Positions 43,517-54,409 of a stretch of DNA of 64,000 nt are shown in pieces. Source of the stretch: Mytilus trossulus (Eukaryota > Mollusca > Bivalvia > Mytilida > Mytilidae); assembly GCF_036588685.1 (NCBI RefSeq), contig NC_086386.1, positions 14,652,931 through 14,716,930 on the forward strand. Direction: 5' to 3'. Every line of letters begins with the position of its first letter. Within the stretch, counting starts at the first letter, position 1. Position numbers and translations under genes: made by a program. The notes under the pieces are model-generated. The model searched no databases. It saw only the letters and a program-made list of their open reading frames with translations, and was not told the origin of the DNA.

Positions 43517-45462
43517 TGTAAGTATCTATTTTATGTATTTATATATGTTAACATAGATATTATAAGCCTTTCATGCCTTCTGTTGACAAATTTTTATAAG
43601 TTACTCTGCACTATTTTGATAGACCACAGATGTCCTTTTCGAACTAAAAGAACCTCTTTGAAAAGACACACCTCAGTCGAATCTTTCTTCTCAAATGAAT
43701 GCCTGAATGGTCACCAAATTTATACTTGTCATGGGCAGGCATATTCGAATAATTAAAAAAAATGTATTAATTCTGACTGCAAGGAATTTCAAATGGTAAA
43801 TAATATACATTGTATCTCGAGGGAAATGTACACACTTTAACAACAGTGATTTTTTCATAAATATTATATAATGGTAAAAGTGTTGCATATACATGATATT
43901 ATATATCATGTGTATTATATTTTCGATTAAACTCTGGAAGAAATATAGTCCAGCATGAATACAAATTAATGGGTCCTTTTTGGAAAAAATAAATTTTCTC
44001 AAAAAGGTATCTCTTTCTTCAGAGGTTTACATGAAACGTTGATGTCTGTTGTGCAGTGATGTTTTTTCTCTTTCGCCGACGCCTGTATGCGAGACATGGT
44101 AGGTATTGCATCCCAGCGGCGCCGACGTCGATGGTGTACACTATTTGTTTGAAGATTATATTTCATAAGTTAGACAATCTAAACTTTTCATACCTTATGT
44201 TACGGAATTTCCGTCCGTCATATGTCATTGTCCCGGCAACCTTATTTTGATGGTTCGGTAAACTGCTTGATACATTTTGTTTTGTTAAATGAAAAAACTC
44301 ACTTATAATGAGTAATAAATAACTATGTTTGGTATATGGGTTCCTAGCAATATTTACATGTTCGTCAGCAAGGTACATGTAGGATTAACCTGACCGCGAC
44401 CTTATTCCATGGATCATTTATCAAAGATAAAGTAACTTAAGCAAGACCGTATCTAGATACTATAACTAGTCAGTCATCTATATTTGGTGTATTGGTTATT
44501 GAAATGATTGTAAGGTGTACATATCCATCCGATAGGTTCCGTCTGACCTTGGCCTCAATTTCATGGTTCATTGGTCAATGTATAGTGTTTGTGGTTTGGA
44601 CTATTTCTCAAATGCCTTTAGCAGTAGGGTCACTATATAATGTGTATCATGTTTGGAATCATTGTCAGCTGGAAATGTCGGTCTGACAGGTCTCAATTGA
44701 CTTCGACCTCATTTTTATGGTTCATTGAACAATAAAATTGAGAAAGGAAATGGTGAATATGTCAGAGCGACAACCACCCGACCATAGAGCAGATAACAGC
44801 CGAAGGCAACCAATGGGTCTTCAATGTAGCGAGAATTCCCGCACCCGTAGTTGTCCTTGTTTAGTTGTGTGGCTGGGTCAATTTTTCGGGCATTTTAAGC
44901 AATACATGTAGGACAATAATATGTAGTGTATGGAACAACCATGACAACTGTGATATCATGTCTATCTGTCGGGGTTAACATGACCTTAACGTATTTGTTT
45001 GATGTTAAGATGTTGTATTAAGATCCGATTCTCAGGTACTATTAGCAATACTAGAACACCCACGAAATCGCGGGCATATACAGCTTGAATTGTGAACTGT
45101 TGTTGGATGATTTTTTGTAAAAGATATTATGTATGGAGAATTTCATAAAAGGTATCAAAAGCCATCTCCCTTTTTTCAAAGTCCGATATTTGTTTCCTTT
45201 CTGTTAAATTCAATATTTTTGTGTCTCTGGTCTCAAACCACAATTATTCTTCTCCTTTGCTACAATCATCATCATCCGCTAGCATATTAATCTATTGCAA
45301 TAAAAATTCATAATTTCAAATAAAATTTGTAGATTTAGCTAACTAAGTCCTTATATTTGTATAAAATAACATTCGTTTATAGTGGAACATTGTTAAAACA
45401 ATGAATTAGCTGCAATCAAAATTTGCTTGCTAGTCCCTCTCTGTGATCACAAATAGTTAACT
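43517..45462. other. No gene recognised; repeat fragments
   Basis: Short mussel-type fragments, for example AAATTGAGAAAGGAAATGG at 44738 (a related word is at 24173). Otherwise nothing that I can support. Confidence 0.45.
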
Positions 45463-45478
45463 CTGGCACATTTCCCAA
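45463..45478. repeat. Target-site duplication, 3' side of the LINE
   Basis: CTGGCACATTTCCCAA, identical to 51495-51510. Together they bracket the complete LINE. Confidence 0.95.
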
Positions 45479-45596
45479 TCTTTTTTTTATCTTTATTCAA
45501 TTCTTCAACATATATATACAACAGATATATTACATATTACACAAAATATCACAAGGCAATGTTTTTAAGTATAATCATATATAATCAGCACAATAT

Positions 45597-47333
45597 TTAG
45601 AAATTAAATGTTATTACACCTTCGGTTTCTTGTACCAGAATATTATTCTTTAAAAAGTGTTTCTCAAAAATATTTCTCATACATCTTGCATCACACAAAT
45701 ATTCATACAGGTAAGTTATATAATGTTTTACAGTGTATTTAAATAGTCTAATAAGATCAACATTACTGTTTAAATTTTTAAGTAAATTCCTTCTTCTGAA
45801 GATACAATATCTCGCTACAGATAACATGAAATTGACAAAACTTACATTTACGCCTTTGATAGATCCAAATAAACCAAACATAAATACCTCTTCATACACT
45901 AAATTATCAATTTTGTCAGAATCAACATTATCAAATAAAACTGACAAATTTTGTTGCATAAACAAATGAAATTCTACTAATTCAGAACATAATAGAAATA
46001 AATGAGTGATATTTTCTACTTCCTTTTCACATACATCACATACATTGTAATTTATAAGTTTCATAGTCATAAGTTTAGAATTTGTGAAAATACAATAATG
46101 AGCTATTTTGAAATCTAGATCCATTAATATAGATGGTTTCCAATAGAAATTAACGTTTTTCCATACTTTACAAAGATCAGTCTCTTCAATCTCAAAAACT
46201 TCCGTCCACTTTTTATAGCAAATAGGATGCTGACATAATTTACTAGTAAGTAACAAATACAGTTCTTTTGTCGAACACATAGAAAACTCTGACAATTTAT
46301 CTTTGAAAATGACATTAATATTTATAGAGCGAGAAACATTTCTCCTATGAATATTTTTATGAATAATTTCTGTCCATTCTTTAGGCAATACAACTTTTAA
46401 AGTATTATATCTTTTTACAATACTGTTAATATCACAATGATTAGTTACATTTTGTATCATCTCAACTATAGCCATTTCTGGTAAAAAACCCTCTATAACG
46501 TCATAACATATATCTTTCACTTGAACAATTCCAGCATTTATAAAATCATACCATATAACAGTTTTTCCATCGAACAACACATTTGGATTACAAAATAAGG
46601 GTTGATCATATACATTTTCAGTGCTAAGATCAAATTCAATATCATCTCTTAAGAGATCAAAACCTTTAAACATTTCTTTGTAAACATTAGGAATACACTT
46701 CAAGTTTTCTGGTAAAGACATGAATAATATTTCTTCTGATAAGTTCATATTTAAAATTTTTGAAATAAAATATTTAAATGTAGACTTCCATAACACTTTA
46801 TAATTCTTGTCTAAAAACCTGGCTAAAAATTTTAATCTAAATGCATACATCTTTGATTCAATATCAGGTAACTGTAAACCTCCATTACACTTTTGATCAA
46901 TGATGGTGTTATATTTTACTAAGTGTGCACCATTATTCCACACAAAACTAACACATGCAGTTTTAATATCTCGTAAAACATGATCTGGCATCGATGTTAC
47001 AAACAAAGAATACCATAATCTTGACATAAATAATGAGGAAATAACATTCACTCTACCCTGTATTGTCAATTGCCTCTGCATCCACATATTCAATAAGGAC
47101 TTAATTTTACTAACTTTGCCACTCCAATTTAAATTATCACAAACAATTTTGTCTTTGCCAACATACACTCCTAACAATAAAATATAGTTTTCACAAACTT
47201 GTAAATTATACTTGTTTTTTTCATTATCAGCTATTCTACCTTTGCCAATTGGCAATATTTCTGATTTTTGTCTATTTATTTTGGCGCCTGAACTGGCTTC
47301 ATACATTTTAAAAAACTTTAAAAATTTCATCAA
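45597..47333 (-). CDS. LINE ORF2, C-terminal part (thumb, linker, zinc-finger-like domain)
   Basis: 578 codons continuing ORF2 after a frame change. The first residues (A-S-S-G-A-K-I-N-R-Q-K-S-E) are the RT region just after the catalytic motif C, with the typical 'G-x-x-x-N-x-x-K-S' block. The middle is the less conserved C-terminal segment common to L1-like ORF2. Near 45980-46050 it has C-D-V-C..I-T-H-L-F-L-L-C, the zf-RVT-like CCHC signature. It is open throughout to a stop at 45597. The ATG at 47333 is internal; the frame joins 47308-48186 within A-runs around 47310-47330. Confidence 0.85.
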   Translation of the reverse strand: MMKFLKFFKMYEASSGAKINRQKSEILPIGKGRIADNEKNKYNLQVCENYILLLGVYVGKDKIVCDNLNWSGKVSKIKSLLNMWMQRQLTIQGRVNVISSLFMSRLWYSLFVTSMPDHVLRDIKTACVSFVWNNGAHLVKYNTIIDQKCNGGLQLPDIESKMYAFRLKFLARFLDKNYKVLWKSTFKYFISKILNMNLSEEILFMSLPENLKCIPNVYKEMFKGFDLLRDDIEFDLSTENVYDQPLFCNPNVLFDGKTVIWYDFINAGIVQVKDICYDVIEGFLPEMAIVEMIQNVTNHCDINSIVKRYNTLKVVLPKEWTEIIHKNIHRRNVSRSININVIFKDKLSEFSMCSTKELYLLLTSKLCQHPICYKKWTEVFEIEETDLCKVWKNVNFYWKPSILMDLDFKIAHYCIFTNSKLMTMKLINYNVCDVCEKEVENITHLFLLCSELVEFHLFMQQNLSVLFDNVDSDKIDNLVYEEVFMFGLFGSIKGVNVSFVNFMLSVARYCIFRRRNLLKNLNSNVDLIRLFKYTVKHYITYLYEYLCDARCMRNIFEKHFLKNNILVQETEGVITFNF

Positions 47334-48294
47334 TAGAACTTTTGTCAGACACAGTTAAAGTAGTGTCATCTGCGTGCTGAAAAATAAGAGCTTCATCAGT
47401 GGTATTTGGAATTTTAATACCAGATATATTTACATTTTTCCTTATATTACATTGTAAAGTTTCAGCTGCTAAAACATAGAGAAGAGCACTTATTGGACAC
47501 CCTTGTCTTATCCCATTATCAACACAAAAATAGGGTGTCAAAAATCCATTGCATTTTACACAGCTATTAATTCTTGTATAGAAAATCTCTATCCACTTGA
47601 TAAATACATCACCAAACCCAAATTTCTTTAATGTTTTAAAAATAAACTCATGACTTTCTCTGTCAAAAGCTTTCTCTTGGTCAATTTTAACAATATAGCC
47701 TTCAAGTTCATCATTTTCAACTAAAGTAATTATATCTCTTACATTAGCAATATTATTACTAATATCTCTACCAATAATACAGCAAGTTTGGTTTTCTGAT
47801 ATAATAGTTGGTAATACCTTTTTAAATCTATTAGCCATTATTCTTGCCAATATTTTATAGTCAACTTGTAACAAAGATATTGGTCTATAAATTCTTCTAT
47901 CACCTTTTTTCTTATAAATTAAGCTTAAAACTCCTGCTCTCATAGACCTTGACAAAATATTTTCATCATAAATACTATTATAAACATGACATAATATATT
48001 TCTTAAACAATCATAAAATTTACAGTAAAACTCTGTTGTAAGCCCATCTGTACCAGGACTTTTGTTTTTTGACATAGCCATCAAAGCTTCAGTAATTTCA
48101 TCATATAATATTTCTGCATCACACATATCTTTATCATTTTGATTTATTTTTACATCAATAGAACTAATGAATTCTTCCATTTTCACATTATCTACATTAA
48201 CACAAGAATATAAATTTTTATAAAAAGAATATTCAATATCTAGTATACCATCAGTATCACCAATGACATCACCTTTGTCATTTATAAGCTCTTT
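47308..48294 (-). CDS. LINE ORF2, reverse transcriptase core
   Basis: The frame is open upstream of the ATG at 48186, to about 48300 where the endonuclease frame ends. RT signatures, numbered from that ATG: K-S-P-G-T-D-G at 42-48; Y-R-P-I-S-L-L at 100-106; G-R-D-I-S-N-N at 139-145; motif A D-Q-E-K-A-F-D-R around 169-176; motif B R-Q-G-C-P-I-S around 228-234; motif C H-A-D-D around 271-274, where F/Y-A-D-D is usual. Between K-K-G-D-R-R and Y-R-P-I a few residues usual in the family look missing. It is out of frame with both its neighbours (endonuclease and C-terminal part), which share a frame. Confidence 0.88.
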   Translation of the reverse strand, partial: KELINDKGDVIGDTDGILDIEYSFYKNLYSCVNVDNVKMEEFISSIDVKINQNDKDMCDAEILYDEITEALMAMSKNKSPGTDGLTTEFYCKFYDCLRNILCHVYNSIYDENILSRSMRAGVLSLIYKKKGDRRIYRPISLLQVDYKILARIMANRFKKVLPTIISENQTCCIIGRDISNNIANVRDIITLVENDELEGYIVKIDQEKAFDRESHEFIFKTLKKFGFGDVFIKWIEIFYTRINSCVKCNGFLTPYFCVDNGIRQGCPISALLYVLAAETLQCNIRKNVNISGIKIPNTTDEALIFQHADDTTLTVSDKSSIDEIFKVF

Positions 48295-49511
48295 TACAGC
48301 ATTATTTTCTTGCTTGTATTTTTCTTATCTCTTTCAGAAGCCCATGTTGCTTTGGATCGTAGAACTGCTCCTTTGCATTTTTCTAACTCATAATTATTTA
48401 ACTCAAGCTTTAAGTTTTCTAATTTCGTTACATCTATAGCAATACCGTCTGCTTGCATGGCACATATTCTTTGGATTTTATTTTGCAATTTAAAAAAATC
48501 TTTCTTTTTTTCTTTTGCTAAATTAACTGAAAAAACTTGTGAGAACTTTTTGATTCTAAACTTAAGATTATCCCACCATACAAGAGGTTCAACAGTATAC
48601 AATGAACTTTGAACAGCTTCATTAATTATATTTCTTACTTTTTGAACATATTCATCATTATGTAATAAGGTGTTATTTAAAACCCATAATCCAGGTCCTT
48701 TTTCAACAGTACAAAAATTGAAATTCATTATAACATAAGTATGGTCACTAAAACTAGTTTCGTTATAAAACACATTTTGTACATTAGATGACAACATTCG
48801 ACTAATAAGAAAATAGTCAATACGACTTTGTTGTAACATACCATTTGTAATTCTTTTCCAAGAAAATATCTTTTTATTTTCATTTCTACTTCTCCATACA
48901 TCATATACATTACATGAATGAATTATTTCAAATAACTCTTTATAAGCTTCATCACAGACATGTTTTGATAAACCACCTCTATCTAAACTACTTAAAGTGG
49001 TATTAAAATCACCTCCAACAATGAGGTTTTCTAAACTTGATATATATTCTCTAACAAACATAAAAAAATCTTTTCTTTCTGAATAATTATTTGGAGCATA
49101 TAAAGATACTAAATTATACACTTTTCCTAGATAATCATATGTAACATGTATAAAACGACCATTGTCATCTTTAAAAACTAACTTAGAACTTTCTTTATAG
49201 TTATTACTTATCATAATAGCTACACCTTGTCGACAATTTTTACCATTACTTTCATATATTACACCTTCATACATATGTCTTATTCCATTAACATAGTCAT
49301 CATCCCAAAATGTTTCCTGTAACAGGGAAAAGCTTATATGCCTATCGTATAATACAGATACATAATTCTGAAAATTATTTACATTTTTCAGACCATTACA
49401 ATTATGTGTACATATTAATACCATTTTTAAAAGTAAGAACAGTAATATAAATTTAAACATTGCCATCATTTTAAGTATCTGAGGCCTTCTTACCAGCATC
49501 ATGTTTCCCAT
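48294..49511 (-). CDS. LINE ORF2, APE-type endonuclease domain
   Basis: 405 codons. After a hydrophobic start, residues from about 35 onward follow the exonuclease-endonuclease-phosphatase fold: T-H-N-C-N-G-L (metal-site Asn), L-L-Q-E-T (catalytic Glu), G-G-D-F-N (Asp-Asn pair), S-R-I-D-Y-F and S-F-S-D-H (final Asp-His). All the active-site residues I can check are present. The C-terminal 120 residues are charged and helical-looking, as in the linker before RT. The start overlaps the end of ORF1 by 41 bases. The frame is lost at A-rich sequence near 48310-48330. Confidence 0.88.
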   Translation of the reverse strand: MGNMMLVRRPQILKMMAMFKFILLFLLLKMVLICTHNCNGLKNVNNFQNYVSVLYDRHISFSLLQETFWDDDYVNGIRHMYEGVIYESNGKNCRQGVAIMISNNYKESSKLVFKDDNGRFIHVTYDYLGKVYNLVSLYAPNNYSERKDFFMFVREYISSLENLIVGGDFNTTLSSLDRGGLSKHVCDEAYKELFEIIHSCNVYDVWRSRNENKKIFSWKRITNGMLQQSRIDYFLISRMLSSNVQNVFYNETSFSDHTYVIMNFNFCTVEKGPGLWVLNNTLLHNDEYVQKVRNIINEAVQSSLYTVEPLVWWDNLKFRIKKFSQVFSVNLAKEKKKDFFKLQNKIQRICAMQADGIAIDVTKLENLKLELNNYELEKCKGAVLRSKATWASERDKKNTSKKIML

Positions 49512-51207
49512 CTAATTTTGACTTAACCCTTTCATTCCTTCTTGCTTTTTTACGAACTCTTCTTAATTGTTTGGCAGTTAATGCCTTTGTGTTTTTTGAA
49601 ATTACCTCTATCTCATTATTCTTAACAAAACCTCCTCCGTCCGAGCTTTCATCTCCATCACAGACGGAGGAGTCTACATTCTCTACCCCGGCTGTGACCT
49701 CATCACAACCCGAGGCATAATCACCACAAGTGTCACTGTCCTCTCCCCCTGTATCCATTTTTTCACCAGAAGGAGAGGCTTCTCTTCTAACCTTTTTATT
49801 GTCTATATGCTCATCTCTCCCTGTGTCATTTACTTCACACAGAGAGATGACATCATTCATCCCTGTCTGACAAACAGCCTCAACATTATCATCATTACAA
49901 TTTTCATCAGAAATTACAATTTTCCTTTTTCTACTGTCTACATTTTCAGAGTTATGATTTTCAATAACAACATTCAAAGATACATCATTTTTACATAATT
50001 CATTTTGTTCATTCATAGGTTCATTGATATTTTCAACAGTTTCATCATTTTTAAATGCTACTTCTGTGTCTTCGTTTTCATCAGAGTTTATACAATTACA
50101 AACAGTTTGTTTACATTTTTCACATACACACTCACAAGGAGCATGTTTACTATCTGGACATGGACATACACATGGATCATTATTACAATGATAACAAACA
50201 TTACTACATTGACATGGAAATTTTTCACATTTTCCACAAGGGCAAGTGCATTCAGCATTACCACAGCTGGTGCACTCACAAATACATACCAAATGTCCAC
50301 AGTATGGACAATCATTCTCATGACCTTGATTGTTTGCATCTTTTTTGGGGGGTCTCCCAAAACCTTGTCTATCATCTTTGTCAAAGAAATCGTTGGCTCC
50401 TACATGTACCTCATCCTTATTTCCACCATTAGAATTACCATTTACGTCAACTGCTTCACATACGCACTTTAAAGGAAGATTTTTGCAGCCATCACATTTT
50501 TTAGCTCTACATTTCCGAACTGAGTGTCCATGATTGCCACAACCATCGCAGACATAATGCGGACAGTCACGTTGAATATGATCAGGCGATAGGCAAAGTG
50601 AACAGACCTTAGTCTGATTATTATGAACAACACGGTAGTATTTCATTGTTGTACCAATCTCGAATCCCATTGTCCATGGTAAGGCAACAAATCCTGGTGG
50701 GAATTTACATTTCACAAACCTTGTTCCATCTGCTACTTGCGTTCCCGGTATAGCACGGCGATAGATGGGAGATTTAATAAGTATTCCCTTTTGACGTAAT
50801 TTGTCTCTAATTTCATCATCTTCAATAAACGACGGTAATTTCATGAATGAAACAACAGTTGTATCAGAAAAGATAAGACTACAGTTGTAGTCACATCTAT
50901 TGATCTCTATTCCATTTAATAATTTCACGGCATCCTCTTTCGAATCAAGAGTTACATCATAAGACAATGCATCATTTTGAACAACTGCCAAAACAGTATT
51001 CAGACCTGTGACTTCCTCAATTGATTCAATAACAGTAATATTTTTCACATTCTGAGTTTGTATACCTTCAATTCGAACAGTACAATCTTTAGAATATTGT
51101 TTCTTTCCAGTGACATATGCTTGGTTCCCTTTTGAACTCATATTTCTACTTATTCCATTATTTGAATTCCGATTTTGGCTATCTGACAATTCACCGGCAC
51201 TTTGCAT
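49471..51207 (-). CDS. LINE ORF1: nucleic-acid-binding protein with CCHC knuckles and a Cys array
   Basis: 578 intact codons. Residues ~40-120 could be an RRM-like fold (weak). Two CCHC zinc knuckles follow, both C-x2-C-x4-H-x4-C, starting at residues 202 and 220. These are standard for ORF1/gag-type RNA binding. Residues ~300-372 form an unusual array of C-x2-C-x4-C-x-C units (C-P-Y-C-G-H-L-V-C-I-C, C-T-S-C-G-N-A-E-C-T-C, C-G-K-C.., C-Y-H-C.., C-E-K-C..), with a variant at 238-249. The tail is acidic, then basic (K-Q-L-R-R-V-R-K-K-A-R-R). ORF1 presumably coats LINE RNA; the array's role is unknown. The plus-strand open frames over this region are shadows. Confidence 0.88.
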   Translation of the reverse strand: MQSAGELSDSQNRNSNNGISRNMSSKGNQAYVTGKKQYSKDCTVRIEGIQTQNVKNITVIESIEEVTGLNTVLAVVQNDALSYDVTLDSKEDAVKLLNGIEINRCDYNCSLIFSDTTVVSFMKLPSFIEDDEIRDKLRQKGILIKSPIYRRAIPGTQVADGTRFVKCKFPPGFVALPWTMGFEIGTTMKYYRVVHNNQTKVCSLCLSPDHIQRDCPHYVCDGCGNHGHSVRKCRAKKCDGCKNLPLKCVCEAVDVNGNSNGGNKDEVHVGANDFFDKDDRQGFGRPPKKDANNQGHENDCPYCGHLVCICECTSCGNAECTCPCGKCEKFPCQCSNVCYHCNNDPCVCPCPDSKHAPCECVCEKCKQTVCNCINSDENEDTEVAFKNDETVENINEPMNEQNELCKNDVSLNVVIENHNSENVDSRKRKIVISDENCNDDNVEAVCQTGMNDVISLCEVNDTGRDEHIDNKKVRREASPSGEKMDTGGEDSDTCGDYASGCDEVTAGVENVDSSVCDGDESSDGGGFVKNNEIEVISKNTKALTAKQLRRVRKKARRNERVKSKLDGKHDAGKKASDT

Positions 51208-51494
51208 TGTTTATCCGAATGCACCGGTTAAAATGTTGGTATTAGGATAAACCCGTATTAAAAAGTCAGGCGCACCGCACAATCCCCCTTATCCTGCAAA
51301 CCTAAAACAGGAATAAGGGGTTATTCTGTCGCTAACACAAGTCTTTAAGTCTATTATAATGTTCAATAAACGCTAATAAAGTTATCGATTGAGATCACAT
51401 GCTTTGAAATAACTCTTAACTCACCAAAAACGAATTTTCATTGAGACCTCGCAATGACTACATCCTGTTCATAGGTGCGTTCGGAATCCAAAAA
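51208..51494 (-). promoter_or_regulatory. LINE 5' leader (presumed internal promoter)
   Basis: 287 bases between the target-site duplication and ORF1's ATG, relatively rich in CG dinucleotides (CCCGTATT, GGCGCACCGCAC) for this window. LINEs of this kind carry their promoter here; that is by family knowledge and is not shown by any motif. Confidence 0.5.
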
Positions 51495-51510
51495 CTGGCA
51501 CATTTCCCAA
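51495..51510. repeat. Target-site duplication, 5' side of the LINE
   Basis: CTGGCACATTTCCCAA, a perfect match to 45463-45478. Confidence 0.95.
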
Positions 51511-53050
51511 ACAATCTATCATGAAGGGAAGTAAATTCATGTTAATTTTATTCATAGTCTATTTCAAAAATAACAAAAAGTTCTTTATATTGGTATGTAA
51601 AAATTTTAAACGTTTCAAATTTATGAAATTATATTCGTACATCAATTGTTTTGATACATCAATAACAAAAACTGAAATATATTGCATTGATTCATTTTGT
51701 AATTATTCAAAATTATATCAGAAACCTAAACATAATTATAAAAAAAATGAACCTGTTAAGGGGAGACAATTCTCGTATAACTTTTTCGAATTGGCACATA
51801 ATACCACGGAATGTCACTCATCATACAAATGGCACATCCATATAATTAATTAACTGCGCAATCGCGCTCCACCTTCAATGATGATTCTGAATTATAAATA
51901 TAACCAAAAGTTGTTAATCTATAGATAGTGAAGACTAATGAAAGCTAACCCACTGTAAACATATTTTTTTGCACTTTTTTAAAACTTCCTCAGGAAAAAT
52001 TCTCTGGTCACTTGACTTTCATAGCTCAAAATTAACGTTTTTACAGAATATTTGAACAAAGTAGTTACAGATTATTCGCTTCTCAAAGTGTAAGACGCAA
52101 TAAAAATCGTATGCTTGCACAATCTTACCGAAATACGGATTTAATTAAGTCCTAAACATTTTGACATTTCTTCGTATATTTTGATCGAAAACTGGTTTAA
52201 ACAAATCACACGTACGTGTTAAGATCCGACTAAATACCTATTTTCCGATATGGTCAGGTAAAATTGCTATGTACCAATGCATCTTTTGGTAAAAGTCAAA
52301 TTAAATCAAAAATTTACACCGCTTCAAACATGAAATAAATGTAACTGCTTATATATAGACCTTTTTAGTCTAATAAAATATGCTTCTAGGACAATCCACC
52401 AGTGCTTTTTCTTTTGAGGGCATTATTAACATGCCAATGGTAGGATATGGATCTTGTATAAATGACTAAGACCGACTAAGGGTAATTTGAGGGGAGGTCG
52501 GAGGGGTCCTGATCCCTAAATCCGGGCTTAAAAACATGAAATCATATAATGCAGAATTTAAAGAAATTCATATCCCGAAATCGAAAAATATATTCCCGGA
52601 TCCCGTAAGGGTCAATCCCCAAATCCCGAGGTCCCGAAAAAGCCCTGCCTCCCTCTTATCCCTACCCTACTTTCTTTTTTGTCAACTCTCTACTTTCAAT
52701 TTCAACAATAAATTTTATGCCCCATCTTTGGGCATTGTGTTTTCTAGTCTGCGAATCTGTGCGTTCGTCCGACCGTCTGTCCCGCTGCAGATTGAGGTTT
52801 TTGTTCGAGACATGATGATTTATTTATCATGGTGGAAGGAAGAGAAGCGAAACACAAAATGAGGTTTTCTCGGTTAATAGCAGTCATGACAACAATCATA
52901 CATTGTAGTTGTGCATTGCTAATGTTAAGTATACGTGATATTTGTAATAAAACCTCCTTACTAAAGACTTTCAACATGATTTGAATATGTAAGAAAAAGG
53001 CGAAACATTTGCACTCATATTTTGGTAATAACATGTGTTAAGTGTTGACT
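51511..53050. other. No gene recognised; bivalve-type repeat fragments
   Basis: 52490-52660 has a C/G-rich mussel-type segment with 'GGAGGGGTCCTGATCCCTAAATC' and 'GGATCCCG' words. 52740-52860 is a second one ('GTGCGTTCGTCCGACCGTCTGTCC'). Short open frames here do not look like exons. Confidence 0.45.
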
Positions 53051-53084
53051 TAAAGTACATGTACCTAAATATCAATATATTTTT

Positions 53085-53900
53085 GTATCAGAGTGCCGAA
53101 GGCGAGTCTTTAACATTTTGAGAGGAAAATTGATATTTTGTTGATGGGGGAATGTGTTGGGTACATTACTCATACTTTTGCCTGTGGAAGCTGCTGTTCT
53201 TTTTTGGAACATGTCTTACTTGTTTTCTGGTATGTTGAATGGTGTAGGTAAAAGTATTGTCAACACCAGTCCTGTGTTTTGTTTAAGACTTAATGACACC
53301 TGTTTTTAATTGTTATTTGTGTCTTCAGTTCGCTGTCTCCTAGGCATGAACCATTCATCAGGTCAACCTGTCCTGAAATTTTCAGCCGAATTGGGTAACT
53401 GGTTTTTCAGGTAAAATGCCCCTGAATTGATGATTTAAAAGAAATTTTGCAGTTTTTGGTTATTATCTTGAATATTATTATAGATACAGATAAACTGTTA
53501 AAGGCAAAAATGTTAAGCAAAGTAAGATTTACAAATAAGTCAATTTGACCAAAATTGTCAATTAGGAGTTATTGCCCTTTTAAAACTTTTTTCACAATTT
53601 GTTCATCATGTTGACTTACTTTAAAAAATATTCTCCTTTGAAACTTCAGCCAAACTTAGGCTAAATGAGTGTCAGAATATCTAGTATACATTTTATATTT
53701 TATTTCCTTGTATGCCAAGAAACATAGCTCCTATGGCTAAAATAGAACATAGGAGAAAATTATTTTTTTTTGCTTTTGAAGAAAATAGGACGATTCAAAG
53801 AACAATTAAATAAATTGAAAAGCCAAAATAATCATTGATGAGAGATTTAACCAAAAAAAATAAGGTGAGCGATTCAGGCTCATGAGAGCCTCTTGTTTGA
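53085..53900 (+). repeat. Decayed bivalve-type dispersed repeat
   Basis: Ordered blocks 'GGGTAACTGGTTTTTCAGGT', 'CCTGAATTGATGATTT', 'TAGATACAGATAAACTG', 'AGCAAAGTAAGATTTACAAA', 'AGGAGTTATTGCCCTTTTA' and an end of GGTGAGCGATTCAGGCTCAT and GAGAGCCTCTTGTTT. I recall this set as a widespread bivalve element. The class is not assigned. Confidence 0.55.
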
Positions 53901-54409
53901 GTTTGCATTCGGCACGTGTCAATATTTATTTCCATTGAAATTTTGTTTGACTAGTAGGATTATCAGTTTTACGACAGAAGGTCGATGGTTTTCTCTGGGT
54001 TTCCGTCTTCCACAGCAACAATAAATGACCAAAAAGCCCAATAGGGCTGAAAACGCCGTTACACACTAATCAATAAATAAATCAATAAATTCCTGATACG
54101 GCTTGTTTTAAATATATTTATTTACGTCATATTTTATTTTATATCATTAGTTTTGTGTCTGGAAGAGTAACCATTTATAGAGTAGAATATTATTGTTGCA
54201 CAAATTCCTATTCCAAGAATGGAGCATGTGAAAGTATGTATATAAAAAGATATAAATGTTAAATATTTGAAAACTGTGGTAAAATGTTTAAGACTAAGGT
54301 ATATTTTAGTTTGTGAATCCCTATTAAAAATGCATCTTTGACGTTCGGACATGTACATATATAATTAATTAATTAATTCTAAATTCTCAAACATGACGAT
54401 GATTCAATA

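Larger units (their letters stand above)
45479..51494 (-). mobile_element. Full-length 6.0-kb LINE retrotransposon (L1/Tx1-like)
   Basis: The element runs on the minus strand from a ~287-base 5' leader (51494-51208), through ORF1 and ORF2, to a ~118-base 3' UTR ending AATAAAGATAAAAAAAAGA. It is bracketed by a perfect 16-base target-site duplication. An intact duplication, complete length and long open frames indicate recent insertion. Endonuclease of APE type plus RT with L1-like motif spacing place it in the L1/Tx1 group; the clade is inference. Two frame changes in ORF2 probably leave this copy immobile unless they are sequencing errors. Confidence 0.92.

Noticed and set aside
49807..50533. 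Several plus-strand open frames, His/Thr-rich
   Set aside because: They are antisense shadows of the Cys-rich LINE ORF1.
45597..51207. Retroviral or LTR origin for the RT-bearing element
   Set aside because: No long terminal repeats, protease or integrase. APE endonuclease, poly-A tail and a 16-bp duplication indicate a non-LTR retrotransposon.
52536..52862. 108-codon plus-strand open frame
   Set aside because: It covers two repeat segments familiar from bivalves, with no splice or homology support.
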